Shown: piece after piece, positions 8,904 to 18,195 of the stretch | Numbering within the stretch: the stretch's first letter is position 1 | Layout: every line of letters begins with the position of its first letter | Assembly: GCA_964606735.1 (NCBI GenBank) | Contig: CAZSHI010000005.1 | Location: forward strand, 45,140 to 109,139 | Source: UBA5109 sp964606735 | GTDB lineage: Bacteria > Pseudomonadota > Gammaproteobacteria > Pseudomonadales > Pseudohongiellaceae | Reading direction: 5' to 3' | Length of the DNA: 64,000 nucleotides | Position numbers and translations under genes: made by a program | The notes under the pieces: generated by a model | Databases searched by the model: none | Seen by the model: only the letters and a program-made list of their open reading frames with translations | Told to the model about the DNA's origin: nothing

Positions 8904-9707
8904 ATGCTGCAATATCCTGATATAGATCCCGTTGCCATTGCGATAGGCCCGCTTGAGATTCACTGGTACGGCATCATGTACCTGATCGGGTTTGGTGGTG
9001 CCTGGCTGTTAGGCAAAAAAAGGGCGGCTGTAGCAGGGTCGGGCTGGAATGATGAGCAGATTAGCGACATGATTTTTTATGGCGCGCTGGGCGTGGTACT
9101 TGGCGGCCGTATTGGCTACATGCTCTTTTATAACCTGGGTGGCCTGCTGGAAAACCCGCTTTCCCTGTTTCTTGTCTGGCGTGGTGGAATGTCTTTCCAT
9201 GGCGGTTTTCTCGGCGTACTGTTGGCCGCATTTCTGTTTGGCCGAAAGTATAAAAAAACTTTTATAGAAGTAATGGACTTTGTCGCTCCTCTGGTACCCA
9301 TCGGGCTGGGCGCAGGGCGCCTGGGGAATTTTATAGGCGCTGAACTCTATGGTAGGGAGACCTCTGTTGCCTGGGCAATGGTCTTTCCAACAGACCCTGA
9401 AGGTTTGCTCAGGCATCCATCACAGCTGTATCAGGCTGGCCTTGAAGGATTGACCCTCTTCATCATCCTCTGGCTTTATTCTTCCAGGCCGCGACCGGCT
9501 TTTGCGGTTAGCGGTCTTTTTTGTTTTTGTTATGGCCTCTTTCGTTTTTTTGTAGAGTTTTACCGGCAGCCGGATGCCGCGATCAATTTTGTCGCGTTCG
9601 ACTGGATGACAATGGGACAGCTACTGTCTGCGCCGATGATACTGATTGGCGGGGCAATACTCTTTCTGGCTTATACTAAACACTTTTTTGACAGGGCAAA
9701 GGCATGA
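8904..9707 (+). CDS. lgt: Prolipoprotein diacylglyceryl transferase Lgt
   Basis: A 267-residue inner-membrane enzyme that moves a diacylglyceryl group from phosphatidylglycerol to the lipobox cysteine of prolipoproteins. It has about seven membrane segments, the periplasmic-side HGG block MSFHGGFLGVL, and the family signature GRLGNFIGAELYGR. The frame is open back to 8799, inside ptsP, but similarity starts at MLQYPDIDPVAIAIGP, so I use ATG 8904. A TTATACT at about 8887-8893 may be a -10 element. The stop overlaps the thyA start (ATGA), so the two are translationally coupled. Confidence 0.95.
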   Translation: MLQYPDIDPVAIAIGPLEIHWYGIMYLIGFGGAWLLGKKRAAVAGSGWNDEQISDMIFYGALGVVLGGRIGYMLFYNLGGLLENPLSLFLVWRGGMSFHGGFLGVLLAAFLFGRKYKKTFIEVMDFVAPLVPIGLGAGRLGNFIGAELYGRETSVAWAMVFPTDPEGLLRHPSQLYQAGLEGLTLFIILWLYSSRPRPAFAVSGLFCFCYGLFRFFVEFYRQPDAAINFVAFDWMTMGQLLSAPMILIGGAILFLAYTKHFFDRAKA

Positions 9708-10498
9708 AGCAATATCTCGATATGTTGCAACGGGTTCTGGATGAAGGAACACAAAAAACGGATCGAACCGGCACCGGCACGCTATCCGTTTTTGGTCATC
9801 AGATGCGCTTTGATCTGGCAGAGGGGTTTCCCTTGGTGACTACCAAGAAACTGCATCTGCGCTCTATCATTATCGAGCTCTTGTGGTTTTTAAAGGGTGA
9901 TACCAATATCAAATATTTGCAAGATAACGGCGTCAGTATCTGGGATGAATGGGCAGATGAAAATGGTGACCTTGGGCCGGTCTATGGCCGACAGTGGCGT
10001 GCCTGGCCTGGCAGGGACGGCACTACGGTCGATCAGATCAGCAATGTGTTGAACAGCATCAAAAACAATCCTGATTCACGCCGTCATATGGTGGTTGCCT
10101 ACAATCCGACATTCGTCGACGAAATGGCCTTGCCTCCCTGCCACTCCCTTTTCCAGTTTTACGTAGCCGACGGCAAGCTGTCCTGCCAGCTCTATCAACG
10201 CTCTGCAGACACCTTTCTGGGGGTGCCATTCAACATTGCATCCTATGCACTGCTCACACACTTGATAGCACAACAGTGTGATCTTGAAGTCGGTGATTTT
10301 GTCTGGAGTGGAGGCGATGTACATATATATTCCAATCACATGGACCAGGTGAAAGAGCAGCTGAGTCGCAAACCTTTTCCATTGCCAGAATTAAAAATTA
10401 ACAGAAAACCGGCTTCACTCTATGACTATGCCTATGAAGATTTCGAGATAGTTAATTATCAGTGCCATCCGCATATCAAAGCGCCGGTAGCGGTGTAA
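9704..10498 (+). CDS. thyA: Thymidylate synthase ThyA
   Basis: A 264-residue folate-dependent thymidylate synthase that converts dUMP to dTMP using methylene-tetrahydrofolate, at exactly the E. coli length. The active-site block MALPPCHSLFQFYV with the catalytic cysteine, the dUMP-binding QRSADTFLGVPFN, and the C-terminus ending in AV are all intact. It overlaps lgt by four bases (ATGA) and its stop overlaps the folA start (TAATG). Together the two genes make dTMP and recycle the dihydrofolate by-product. Confidence 0.97.
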   Translation: MKQYLDMLQRVLDEGTQKTDRTGTGTLSVFGHQMRFDLAEGFPLVTTKKLHLRSIIIELLWFLKGDTNIKYLQDNGVSIWDEWADENGDLGPVYGRQWRAWPGRDGTTVDQISNVLNSIKNNPDSRRHMVVAYNPTFVDEMALPPCHSLFQFYVADGKLSCQLYQRSADTFLGVPFNIASYALLTHLIAQQCDLEVGDFVWSGGDVHIYSNHMDQVKEQLSRKPFPLPELKINRKPASLYDYAYEDFEIVNYQCHPHIKAPVAV

Positions 10499-11013
10499 TG
10501 AAACTGGCTTTAATTGTCGCCATGGCGCAAAACCGGGTCATCGGCATCAACAATAATTTACCCTGGCACCTGAGTGAGGATCTGAAGTATTTCAAACGCG
10601 TCACCATGGGAAAACCCATCATAATGGGACGCAAGACCTATGAGTCAATCGGTCGACCTTTGCCTGGGCGAACTAACATTGTGGTTACCCGTAATCCCGC
10701 TTATCAGGCTGAAGGCATCAAGGTCGTTCATTCACTGGAGGCGGCGAAAGAGCTGGCCGAAAGTATTTGCTTTATAGATGGCGTGGATGAAGCCATGGTC
10801 ATAGGTGGTGCGGAGCTTTATCAGCAGGCTCTGCTGCAGGCACAAAGGATGTATTTAACCCAGGTACACGCCGAGGTGCAGGGTGATGCTTTTTTTCCTA
10901 AGTTTGACCAGCAACAGTGGCAGACAATTGCCCGTGAAGATTTCAAGGCGCTGGAGCCAAATCCTTACGATTACAGTTTTATCGTGCTGGAAAAAGTGGA
11001 TCAAGCCCGATAG
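10498..11013 (+). CDS. folA: Dihydrofolate reductase FolA
   Basis: A 171-residue type I dihydrofolate reductase that regenerates tetrahydrofolate from the dihydrofolate produced by ThyA. Family motifs seen are MAQNRVIGINNNLPWHL at the start, the acidic residue of LSEDLKYFK, the NADPH-binding IMGRKTYESIGRPLPGR, and MVIGGAELYQQAL. The frame opens upstream at 10462 but the family start is MKLALIVAMAQN at ATG 10498, overlapping the thyA stop by one base. The 3' end overlaps the convergent UPF0016 gene by 13 bases. Confidence 0.96.
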   Translation: MKLALIVAMAQNRVIGINNNLPWHLSEDLKYFKRVTMGKPIIMGRKTYESIGRPLPGRTNIVVTRNPAYQAEGIKVVHSLEAAKELAESICFIDGVDEAMVIGGAELYQQALLQAQRMYLTQVHAEVQGDAFFPKFDQQQWQTIAREDFKALEPNPYDYSFIVLEKVDQAR

Positions 11014-11273
11014 AGGGTATAGATTCCGATCAGGATAAAACCGGTGCCTGCGATATAGTGCAGATATTTCGTGTTGATCAGATTGGCAAGCAGACTGCCT
11101 GCCAGCACGCCGATGGCCGAGGCAATAATCAGCGCCACCGATGCGGCAAAAAATACCGTGACTTTATTTACTTCACGATCGGCGGCAAACAGCATGGTAG
11201 CTAGTTGGGTTTTATCACCCAGTTCAGCGATTAGCACCGTCAAAAAAACAGTAAGAAATATTTTCCAGTCCAT
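11001..11273 (-). CDS. Half-size TMEM165/GDT1 (UPF0016) family membrane protein
   Basis: A 90-residue membrane protein with three hydrophobic segments and one copy of the family motif E-x-G-D-[KR]-[ST] (ELGDKT, residues 17-22). Full-length UPF0016/GDT1 proteins, linked to manganese or calcium export, are about twice as long with two inverted copies of that motif. A single-copy protein is expected to pair with itself or a second half. No second half is in this window. The gene lies one base downstream of ilvD on the same strand and overlaps the convergent folA end. Family membership is clear; substrate is inferred from relatives only. Confidence 0.83.
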   Translation of the reverse strand: MDWKIFLTVFLTVLIAELGDKTQLATMLFAADREVNKVTVFFAASVALIIASAIGVLAGSLLANLINTKYLHYIAGTGFILIGIYTLYRA

Positions 11274-11274
11274 G

Positions 11275-13128
11275 TTATTTGGACAACTGGTCTACATTCC
11301 GAACCGCGCCTTTATCCGCGCTGGTGGTCAAAGCAGCATAGGCTTTTAATGCTGAAGTCACTTTGCGGGTTCTTTGTTCCAGCGGCTTCCAGGCATTCTT
11401 ACCTTTAGCGAGCATGTCTTCACGTCTTTTCAGTAGTTCTTCATCAGAGATAGCCAGCTCGATACGGCGCTTGGGTATATCAATATTGATGATGTCTCCC
11501 TCATTGACCAGGGCAATGTCTCCACCTTCCGCAGCTTCCGGTGAGACATGGCCGATGGAAAGCCCAGACGTGCCACCGGAAAAACGGCCATCAGTCAGCA
11601 GCGCGCACTGCTTGCCAAGCCCTTTGGATTTCATATAGGAGGTGGGGTAGAGCATTTCCTGCATGCCGGGTCCGCCTTTCGGGCCCTCATAACGAATCAG
11701 CACGATATCGCCGGCAACAATTTTATCGGCGAGTATGGCTTTGACGGCGGAGTCCTGGCTTTCAAAGATACGGGCTGGGCCAGAAAAAGTCAGAATGCTG
11801 TCATCAACGCCAGCGGTTTTGACAATACAGCCATTTCGCGCAATATTGCCGAACAGAACGGCCAGTCCGCCTTCCTGCGAATAAGCGTATTCAATGTCGC
11901 GAATACAACCCTTTTGCCGGTCAGTATCCAGCGTATCCCAGCGTGTGGACTGACTGAAGGCTGTCTGGGTAGGAATACCGGCCGGGCCAGCGCGATAGAA
12001 TTCCTGCACGTCTTCAGCAGGATTGTTGGAGATATCCCAGGTTTCCAGTGCTGCCTTGATAGACGGGCTGTGTACAGTAGGGATATCGCTGTTAAGCAAA
12101 CCAGCGCGTTCCAGTGAGCCCAGAATGGCCATGATACCGCCAGCTCGGTGCACGTCTTCCATGTGGTAAAGATTGGTGGACGGCGCAACTTTACATAACT
12201 GAGGAACCTTGCGTGAAAGGCGGTCAATATCATTCAGGGTAAAAGCCAGTTCAGCTTCCTGGGCGGCTGCCAGCAGGTGCAAAATAGTATTGGTAGAACC
12301 ACCCATGGCAATATCCAGACTCATGGCATTTTCAAAGGCCTTGAAGTTAGCGATTTCACGTGGCAGCACCGAGGTATCATCGGCTTCATAATAACGCTTG
12401 GCTAGATCAACAATCAGCTGACCTGCCTGCAGGAAGAGCTTTTCACGGTCAGCATGGGTGGCCAGAGTTGAGCCGTTTCCGGGCAGAGCAAGGCCCAGCG
12501 CTTCAGTCAGGCAGTTCATAGAATTGGCGGTAAACATACCCGAGCAGGAGCCACAAGTAGGGCAGGCTGAACGTTCGTACTCCAGTGCATCTTCATCGCT
12601 GACCCTGTCATCAGCAGCTGCGACCATCGCATCAATCAGGTCCAGTTTGACCACTTCTCCGGCCAATTTGGTTTTGCCGGCTTCCATGGGGCCACCAGAA
12701 ACGAAAATCACCGGAATATTCAGGCGTAATGCCGCCATTAACATGCCCGGTGTGATTTTGTCACAGTTGGAAATACAGACCATGGCATCGGCACAATGGG
12801 CATTGACCATGTATTCGATGGAGTCGGCAATAATTTCTCGTGAGGGCAGGCTGTAGAGCATGCCATCATGTCCCATGGCTATACCGTCATCCACAGCAAT
12901 GGTATTGAATTCCTTGGCAACGCCGCCGGCTTTTTCAATTTCACGCGCGACCAGTTGGCCCAGGTCTTTGAGGTGAACGTGCCCAGGAACAAACTGGGTG
13001 AATGAATTCGCAATGGCAATGATCGGTTTATCAAAATCATCATCCTTCATGCCGGTTGCACGCCACAAAGCACGTGCGCCCGCCATGTTGCGACCCTTGG
13101 TGGACGTGTGTGAACGATATTTAGCCAT
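11275..13128 (-). CDS. ilvD: Dihydroxy-acid dehydratase IlvD
   Basis: A 617-residue iron-sulfur dehydratase of branched-chain amino acid synthesis that converts 2,3-dihydroxy-3-methylbutanoate to 2-oxo-isovalerate and the homologous isoleucine intermediate. Cluster cysteines appear in CISNCDKITPGML and ACPTCGSCSGMFTANSMNCL, and the C-terminal FSGGTSGLSIGHVSPEAAEG block is complete. Length equals the E. coli enzyme. The start MAKYRSHTSTKGRNMAGARA is canonical. The 216-base upstream spacer toward argA should hold the promoter; I see no convincing leader-peptide attenuator there. UPF0016 follows after one base. Confidence 0.97.
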   Translation of the reverse strand: MAKYRSHTSTKGRNMAGARALWRATGMKDDDFDKPIIAIANSFTQFVPGHVHLKDLGQLVAREIEKAGGVAKEFNTIAVDDGIAMGHDGMLYSLPSREIIADSIEYMVNAHCADAMVCISNCDKITPGMLMAALRLNIPVIFVSGGPMEAGKTKLAGEVVKLDLIDAMVAAADDRVSDEDALEYERSACPTCGSCSGMFTANSMNCLTEALGLALPGNGSTLATHADREKLFLQAGQLIVDLAKRYYEADDTSVLPREIANFKAFENAMSLDIAMGGSTNTILHLLAAAQEAELAFTLNDIDRLSRKVPQLCKVAPSTNLYHMEDVHRAGGIMAILGSLERAGLLNSDIPTVHSPSIKAALETWDISNNPAEDVQEFYRAGPAGIPTQTAFSQSTRWDTLDTDRQKGCIRDIEYAYSQEGGLAVLFGNIARNGCIVKTAGVDDSILTFSGPARIFESQDSAVKAILADKIVAGDIVLIRYEGPKGGPGMQEMLYPTSYMKSKGLGKQCALLTDGRFSGGTSGLSIGHVSPEAAEGGDIALVNEGDIINIDIPKRRIELAISDEELLKRREDMLAKGKNAWKPLEQRTRKVTSALKAYAALTTSADKGAVRNVDQLSK

Positions 13129-13344
13129 AAATCTTCTCGCTTTGTTGAAACTGCTGAGCTTGCCTGAGTTGTGCTCGTGATACTTTTAAGATGTTTCTTT
13201 TAAATTTGTTGCTGATTCACATGAGACCTGGCTGTTACATATACACTATCTTGCTTGGCCTCACTACTTTGTCCGCCCTAGCTTTTATGTCTCGTCTTAA
13301 CGATTTAAAGCGTCCATTCAACAGGTGTCAATTAAATGAAAATA

Positions 13345-14697
13345 TTACAGGTTTTTTTCCAGGACCTTTGAGTTGCGCTGATAGTTGTACAGGCTCTTCT
13401 TTTCAAGCGGCAGCGTGTCTACCGAGCCTTCGGTAAAACCCTTTTCCAGAAACCAATGCGGTGACTTGGTTGTCAGCACAAACAGTTTCTTGACATTTTG
13501 GTCGATGGCCAGCTGCTCAATGTGTTCGAAAATAGCCTGACCGTATTTGTTGTTGCGGTATTCATCCCGTGTAGCTACGCAGGCAAGCTCAGCGGTGTGA
13601 TCGTCATGTAAAAACAGCGCGGCACAAGCGATGATCATGCCTTCGCGCTCAATCACCATAAAATGACTGATTTCGGCCTCGAGTTTTTCACGAGAGCGGT
13701 GGACCAGAATTCCTTGCTGCTCGAGCGGGTCTATCAAATCCATGATGCCACCAATATCCAGAATCGTTGCTGGCCTGATTTCCTCATAGAGGTCTTTGGT
13801 AATCAGGGTGCCGATGCCGTCACGGGTGAATAATTCTGTTAACAGTGCGCCGTCTTCTACATAGGAAATGACTTGCGATCGTTTAACCCCCGAGCGGCAA
13901 GCGCGAACACTCAACTCAAGGTTTTTCAGGGCTTCTCCCAAACCGCCGGATTTGATTTTTTCGTTAATCAGTTTTTGTGCCTGCTCGGCATTGAGTTTAT
14001 TTATAGGAACGCCTTCCTTATCCAGGATGCCGGCTTCATGGCTGTAAATCAGTAGCTTGTCAGCCTGTAGTGCTATAGCTGTTTCTGCGGCAATTTCTTC
14101 AGCGGTCAGGTTGAAGACTTCTCCGGTTGCTGAATAACCCAGATTGGAGAGCAGTACGATATTATTGTTTGCCAGTTGAGCAAGGATGGCGGCACCGTCG
14201 ACTTTGCGAATTTCGCCGGTATGCGCATAGTCGATTCCGTTTTGGACCCCATAGGGTTTGGCAACGACAAAATTGCCGCTACAGATATTGATATCTGCAC
14301 CGTGCATGGGCGAGTTGACCAAACCCATGGAGAACAGGGCTTCAATATCAATACGCATCTGGCCAACCACCTGTTTGATATGTCCCAGGCTATCAACATC
14401 GGTGACTCTGAGCTGCCTATGAAGTTTGCCATATGGCTCTTCCTGCAGATCCGCTTTCAGGCCAGCCGCCTTGAGTGCGGCATCAATCTGCGGACGGGCA
14501 CCATGTACCAGCACCAGTTTCACACCGAGACTGTTTAACAGCGTGATGTCATGCGCAATGTTATGGAAATTTTCATGCGCGATGGCTTCACCAGGCAATA
14601 GCATGACGAAAATCTTGCCCCTATATGCATTGATATAGGGGGAAGAATGTCTGAACCAGGACACATACTGTTTTGTGTCTCTTGCCACGTTTGCCAC
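13345..14697 (-). CDS. argA: Amino-acid N-acetyltransferase (N-acetylglutamate synthase) ArgA
   Basis: A 450-residue classical ArgA that acetylates glutamate with acetyl-CoA, the first arginine step. The N-terminal amino-acid-kinase-like domain (about residues 1-290) starts with YVSWFRHSSPYINAYRGKIF and holds LVHGARPQID. The C-terminal GNAT acetyltransferase domain carries LACVATRDEYRNNKYGQAIF. This two-domain build separates it from ArgB and from the short ArgA form. argE lies 110 bases upstream on the same strand. I see no clear ArgR box in that spacer. Start ATG 14697 gives the family length. Confidence 0.95.
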   Translation of the reverse strand: MANVARDTKQYVSWFRHSSPYINAYRGKIFVMLLPGEAIAHENFHNIAHDITLLNSLGVKLVLVHGARPQIDAALKAAGLKADLQEEPYGKLHRQLRVTDVDSLGHIKQVVGQMRIDIEALFSMGLVNSPMHGADINICSGNFVVAKPYGVQNGIDYAHTGEIRKVDGAAILAQLANNNIVLLSNLGYSATGEVFNLTAEEIAAETAIALQADKLLIYSHEAGILDKEGVPINKLNAEQAQKLINEKIKSGGLGEALKNLELSVRACRSGVKRSQVISYVEDGALLTELFTRDGIGTLITKDLYEEIRPATILDIGGIMDLIDPLEQQGILVHRSREKLEAEISHFMVIEREGMIIACAALFLHDDHTAELACVATRDEYRNNKYGQAIFEHIEQLAIDQNVKKLFVLTTKSPHWFLEKGFTEGSVDTLPLEKKSLYNYQRNSKVLEKNL

Positions 14698-14807
14698 TCT
14701 CTTGTTTACTAAATCTGGAAAAGGGCGGCTATTCTACAGGAAAACAAAGAAAATTCTCCAATATTTCTATGGGCGGGCAGAAGCAAGCTGTTGAAAAAAC
14801 ATAATAT

Positions 14808-15974
14808 TTACAGGCAGTAGTTCCGCACCAGAGACTGAATGATCTTGATAGCCGGCTGTACCTGGTCGAGGGCCATGTATTCATCGGGTTGATGTGCCAT
14901 ATCGATGGAGCCGGGCCCCAGCACAATGGTATCCATGCCCAGCTTCTGCAGAAAAGGGGCTTCAGTGCCAAAGGCTGCCGTTGTAGCCTGATAGCCGGTG
15001 AGTTTTTCAGCGACTTTGAGCAGCTCGCTGTCGGTGTTTTCAAAGGCCTCAACCCCGGGAAACAGGGTCTGCAGAGAAATGTCGGTCTGATGTTTACGGG
15101 CAATGGGCTCAATAAATTCTGTTATGGCCTGTCGCACAGAGTCATTTGCCATGCCCGGCAAAAGACGAACATCAAATTCCAGTGAGCAATGACCACAGAT
15201 CCGGTTCGGATTGTCGCCGCCATGTATTGCCCCGAGGTTCAGAGTGGGTACTTCAACAGCAAAATGAGGATTATGATACTTGGCCTGCAGTTGCTGACGA
15301 AAAGTCAGCAGGGTGGCGATAATCTCATGCATCGCTTCGAGGGCATTATTTCCCAACGCCGGATTGGAAGAATGTCCGCTTTTACCCTGAACACGAATCG
15401 TCTCCATCATGACGCTTTTATGCATGTTGATGGGCTGCAGTCCGGTTGGTTCGCCAATGAGCGCGTAGCGCGCCTTGGGACGCCCCAGCTTGGCAAGTGT
15501 ACGTGCTCCGTTCATGGAGCTTTCTTCATCACAGGTAGCCAGAATAATAAGAGGCTGTTTCAATGCGCTGCTATCTTTTAGCAGTGGCGCAATGGCGGCA
15601 TGAACAATGGCGAAAAACCCTTTCATGTCGGTGGCGCCCAGGCCATAGAGCCGATTATCTTTTTCAGTGAGCCGAAGTGGATTGAACTGCCAGAGCGCTT
15701 CATCGAAAGGAACGGTATCCGTGTGTCCTGCCAGAACCAGCCCCCCCGGGCCACTGCCCAGCGTTGCAATCAGGTTGGCCTTTTTTGGTTGCTCTGCGAC
15801 GCTGATTTCTTCACAGTGGAAGCCGAGTTCTTGAAATACCTCAGCCAATAAATGGATAAGGGGCAAGTTGGAATGATCCAGTGCAGGGTTGGCAGAACTA
15901 ACGCTGGGGACTTGCAACAAGAGGTCAAATAATCGAATAAACCCGGTGTCTCCCTGAAAGGCGTGGCGGCTCAT
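14808..15974 (-). CDS. argE: Acetylornithine deacetylase ArgE
   Basis: A 388-residue M20-family metal hydrolase that removes the acetyl group from N2-acetylornithine. Metal and catalytic motifs are in place: LAGHTDTVPFD, GLGATDMKGFFAI, ATCDEESSMNGART with the catalytic glutamate pair, and GTEAPFLQKLGMDTIVLGPG. Length matches E. coli ArgE. The presence of ArgE together with classical ArgA implies the linear arginine route, although an ArgJ elsewhere cannot be excluded. It lies 5 bases downstream of a hotdog thioesterase gene. Confidence 0.94.
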   Translation of the reverse strand: MSRHAFQGDTGFIRLFDLLLQVPSVSSANPALDHSNLPLIHLLAEVFQELGFHCEEISVAEQPKKANLIATLGSGPGGLVLAGHTDTVPFDEALWQFNPLRLTEKDNRLYGLGATDMKGFFAIVHAAIAPLLKDSSALKQPLIILATCDEESSMNGARTLAKLGRPKARYALIGEPTGLQPINMHKSVMMETIRVQGKSGHSSNPALGNNALEAMHEIIATLLTFRQQLQAKYHNPHFAVEVPTLNLGAIHGGDNPNRICGHCSLEFDVRLLPGMANDSVRQAITEFIEPIARKHQTDISLQTLFPGVEAFENTDSELLKVAEKLTGYQATTAAFGTEAPFLQKLGMDTIVLGPGSIDMAHQPDEYMALDQVQPAIKIIQSLVRNYCL

Positions 15975-15979
15975 CAGGT

Positions 15980-16402
15980 CTAGACCGGCTTGTCGATGAC
16001 TGCACCGGTAAAGCGCGATATGCAGGTCAGTTTTTTGTCGCTGTTGTAAATTTTTATTTCCCAGATCATGGTTGAGCGACCGAGATGAATGGGGCAGGCG
16101 ATGCCGGTGACTTCACCAAAGCCTGGACGGATGTGATTGGCATTGATGTCGAGGCCAACGACTGTTTTGCCTTCTTCACAGCAAAGGATCGCGGCAATAT
16201 TGCCAAGCGTTTCTGCCAGCACGACATTTGCGCCGCCGTGCATGAAACCCATATTTTGTCGGGTCTTTTCGCTTAGGGGCATGCTAGCCTTCAGGTAGTC
16301 ATCACCGAGTTCCAGAAAATTGATACCCAGATTGCCAGCCATGGAGTCGGACAAAAAAGCATTTAGCTCAGCGGGCGATTGTTGTTTTTTCCAAATTTTC
16401 AT
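15980..16402 (-). CDS. Hotdog-fold acyl-CoA thioesterase, YdiI/MenI-like
   Basis: A 140-residue PaaI-type hotdog thioesterase. The pattern MHGGANVVLAETLGNIAA at about residues 54-71 is the family active-site region, with the catalytic glutamate in the AETLG turn. GLDINANHIRPGF and HLGRSTMIWEIKIY follow in the same order as in E. coli YdiI. YdiI acts in menaquinone synthesis on DHNA-CoA, but the family is promiscuous, and no men gene is in this window, so the true substrate is unknown. It sits between the ABC importer (21 bases) and argE (5 bases) on one strand, so it may be co-transcribed with either. Confidence 0.8.
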   Translation of the reverse strand: MKIWKKQQSPAELNAFLSDSMAGNLGINFLELGDDYLKASMPLSEKTRQNMGFMHGGANVVLAETLGNIAAILCCEEGKTVVGLDINANHIRPGFGEVTGIACPIHLGRSTMIWEIKIYNSDKKLTCISRFTGAVIDKPV

Positions 16403-16423
16403 TCATGTATTTCCGGGCCGGTA

Positions 16424-17197
16424 TCAGAGCCGTTCCAGTGGCTGTATAAGAGCCTGGCTGAAATCACTATAACAAAGGATCCGGTAAAACTCGCGTAGAT
16501 TTTCGGCACAAAGTACGTTCTCTGGAGCCCCGGCACTGACAATTCTGCCAGCAGACATTAATAGCAGGCGGTCACAAAATCGAGCGGCCAGGCCCAGGTC
16601 ATGCAGAACCACGATGGCAGCCGCTCCGGGCTTTTTGCTGTGTGAATGCAAGAGCTCCATGATCAAGAGCTGATGGTAGGGATCAAGGGCTGCAACCGGT
16701 TCATCTGCCAGAATGATGTCTGCCTGCGTGGCAAAAACCCTTGTCAGTGCCACCAGCATTTTTTCACCCTGTGACAGGCTGCTGACATTGCGCCCCGTCA
16801 AATGTTGAATACCGGTGACTGAAATGGCCTCCTGCACAGCCAGCCGGTCTGCTTCTGACAAACTACCGTAAGCGGACAGATGCGGGCTACGTCCCAGCTC
16901 AATAACTTTTTCTGTGAGTAGCGGCCAGTTAACCTGCGCATCCTGTTCCAAATAGCTGAGAGCCTGCGCAAAACTGCGCCTGTCAAACTGGGTATAGGGT
17001 CTGTCGTGCAGGCATAATTCCCCTTTGTCAGCCTGCGTGATACCGGCAAGCATTTGCAGTAAGGACGATTTACCTGCGCCATTGGGGCCAATGATGCCCA
17101 GTAGCTCCCCTTGCTGCAGGCTCAAGGAAATATCCTGCAGTATCGCTGAATCAGCGATGTACCAGCTCAGGTCTTTGGCGCTCAGCAAGGGGCTCAT
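16424..17197 (-). CDS. ABC importer ATPase (FepC/HmuV/BtuD type)
   Basis: A 257-residue ATPase for a FecCD-type importer. Walker A is GPNGAGKSS, the Q-loop region is SYLEQDAQVNWPLL, the signature is SLSQGEKMLVALTRVFA (LSQGE rather than LSGGE), Walker B is ADIILADEP, and the switch histidine is in VLHDLGLAARFCDR. The 4-base overlap with the permease gene fixes it as part of a three-gene importer (binding protein, permease, ATPase). The substrate could be a siderophore, heme or cobalamin; sequence does not decide. Confidence 0.9.
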   Translation of the reverse strand: MSPLLSAKDLSWYIADSAILQDISLSLQQGELLGIIGPNGAGKSSLLQMLAGITQADKGELCLHDRPYTQFDRRSFAQALSYLEQDAQVNWPLLTEKVIELGRSPHLSAYGSLSEADRLAVQEAISVTGIQHLTGRNVSSLSQGEKMLVALTRVFATQADIILADEPVAALDPYHQLLIMELLHSHSKKPGAAAIVVLHDLGLAARFCDRLLLMSAGRIVSAGAPENVLCAENLREFYRILCYSDFSQALIQPLERL

Positions 17198-18195
17198 CGG
17201 AGTAACTGCTTGTGTTTGTAAATCAAAAAAAGGAAAAAAGGCCCGCCCAGCGCTGCTGTTAACACGCCTACCTGTAATTCCTGTGCCCCAGGCAAAAGCT
17301 GAACCAGGGTATCAGCCAGCAACAAGAGACAGGAGCCCCCCAATCCGCTGTAGATAAGCAGACGCCCGGGCTCATGATTAACCAGAGGGCGCAATAAATG
17401 AGGCACCATCAGGCCGATAAAGGAGATGTTGCCGCTTACCGCAACAGAGGCTCCAGTTGCAAAGGCAACACCAATGATGAGCAGGCTTTTATGTACATTA
17501 AGATTGAAACCCAGGGACCGGGCACTGAGCTCTCCCAGGCTCATCGCGTCCAGAAAACGTTTGCCTGTCAAAATCAGCAGACAGCCAAATAACATAAAAG
17601 GAAAGGCAAAGAAGAATTCATTACTACTGCGGTTGCTCAGCGAACCGAGCATCCAGAAATATATTTCCTGCAGGGCAAAAGGGTTTGGTGCATAGTTAAG
17701 TGCAAAAGAGGTTAAAGCGGTACAGATGGCGTTGATGGCAATCCCGATAAGGATGATGGTCAATGCATTGCGGGTTTTTCCAGCCAGCAGAAAAATAATG
17801 GCAACGGCCAGCAACGCTCCGCTCATAGCAGCCAGCGGTACGATAAACCAGGCGAAGGAGGCCAGGCCGAAGTACAAGGCAATGACCGCAGCAAACACCC
17901 CGCTTTGTGAGACGCCCAGAAGGTCAGGACTGGCCAGCGGATTGATGAGCAAGCCCTGCAGGGCGGCTCCTGACAGGGCCAGTGAAAAACCGATACAAAG
18001 GGCTAGCAGGGCTCTGGGTAAACGAATTTCAGCCAAAATCAGAGCATCCGTGCTTTGCGAACCGTTTGCCATGTCAGCAAGGCCCTTGGCGATGGAAATA
18101 TCGGCGGCGCCACTGCTGAGGTTCCAACAAAAAAAAAGCAAAATAGCTAGAATCAGCAGGCTCAGGCGCAGGGCTGGATGTTTGCTCAGGTTCAT
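17194..18195 (-). CDS. ABC importer permease, FecCD/BtuC family
   Basis: A 333-residue membrane protein of the FecCD/BtuC type with about ten hydrophobic segments. Typical blocks are IRLPRALLALCIGFSLALSG near residue 57, GLLINPLASPDLLGVSQSG, and NISFIGLMVPHLLRPLVNHE, the segment that contacts the ATPase. It overlaps the ATPase gene downstream and the binding-protein gene upstream by four bases each, so all three are translationally coupled. Family members carry Fe-siderophores, heme or vitamin B12. Confidence 0.92.
   Translation of the reverse strand: MNLSKHPALRLSLLILAILLFFCWNLSSGAADISIAKGLADMANGSQSTDALILAEIRLPRALLALCIGFSLALSGAALQGLLINPLASPDLLGVSQSGVFAAVIALYFGLASFAWFIVPLAAMSGALLAVAIIFLLAGKTRNALTIILIGIAINAICTALTSFALNYAPNPFALQEIYFWMLGSLSNRSSNEFFFAFPFMLFGCLLILTGKRFLDAMSLGELSARSLGFNLNVHKSLLIIGVAFATGASVAVSGNISFIGLMVPHLLRPLVNHEPGRLLIYSGLGGSCLLLLADTLVQLLPGAQELQVGVLTAALGGPFFLFLIYKHKQLLR

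Noticed and set aside
13191..13436. 81-codon open frame in the ilvD-argA spacer
   Set aside because: It runs into argA on the opposite strand, has no ribosome site, and shows no protein-like pattern.
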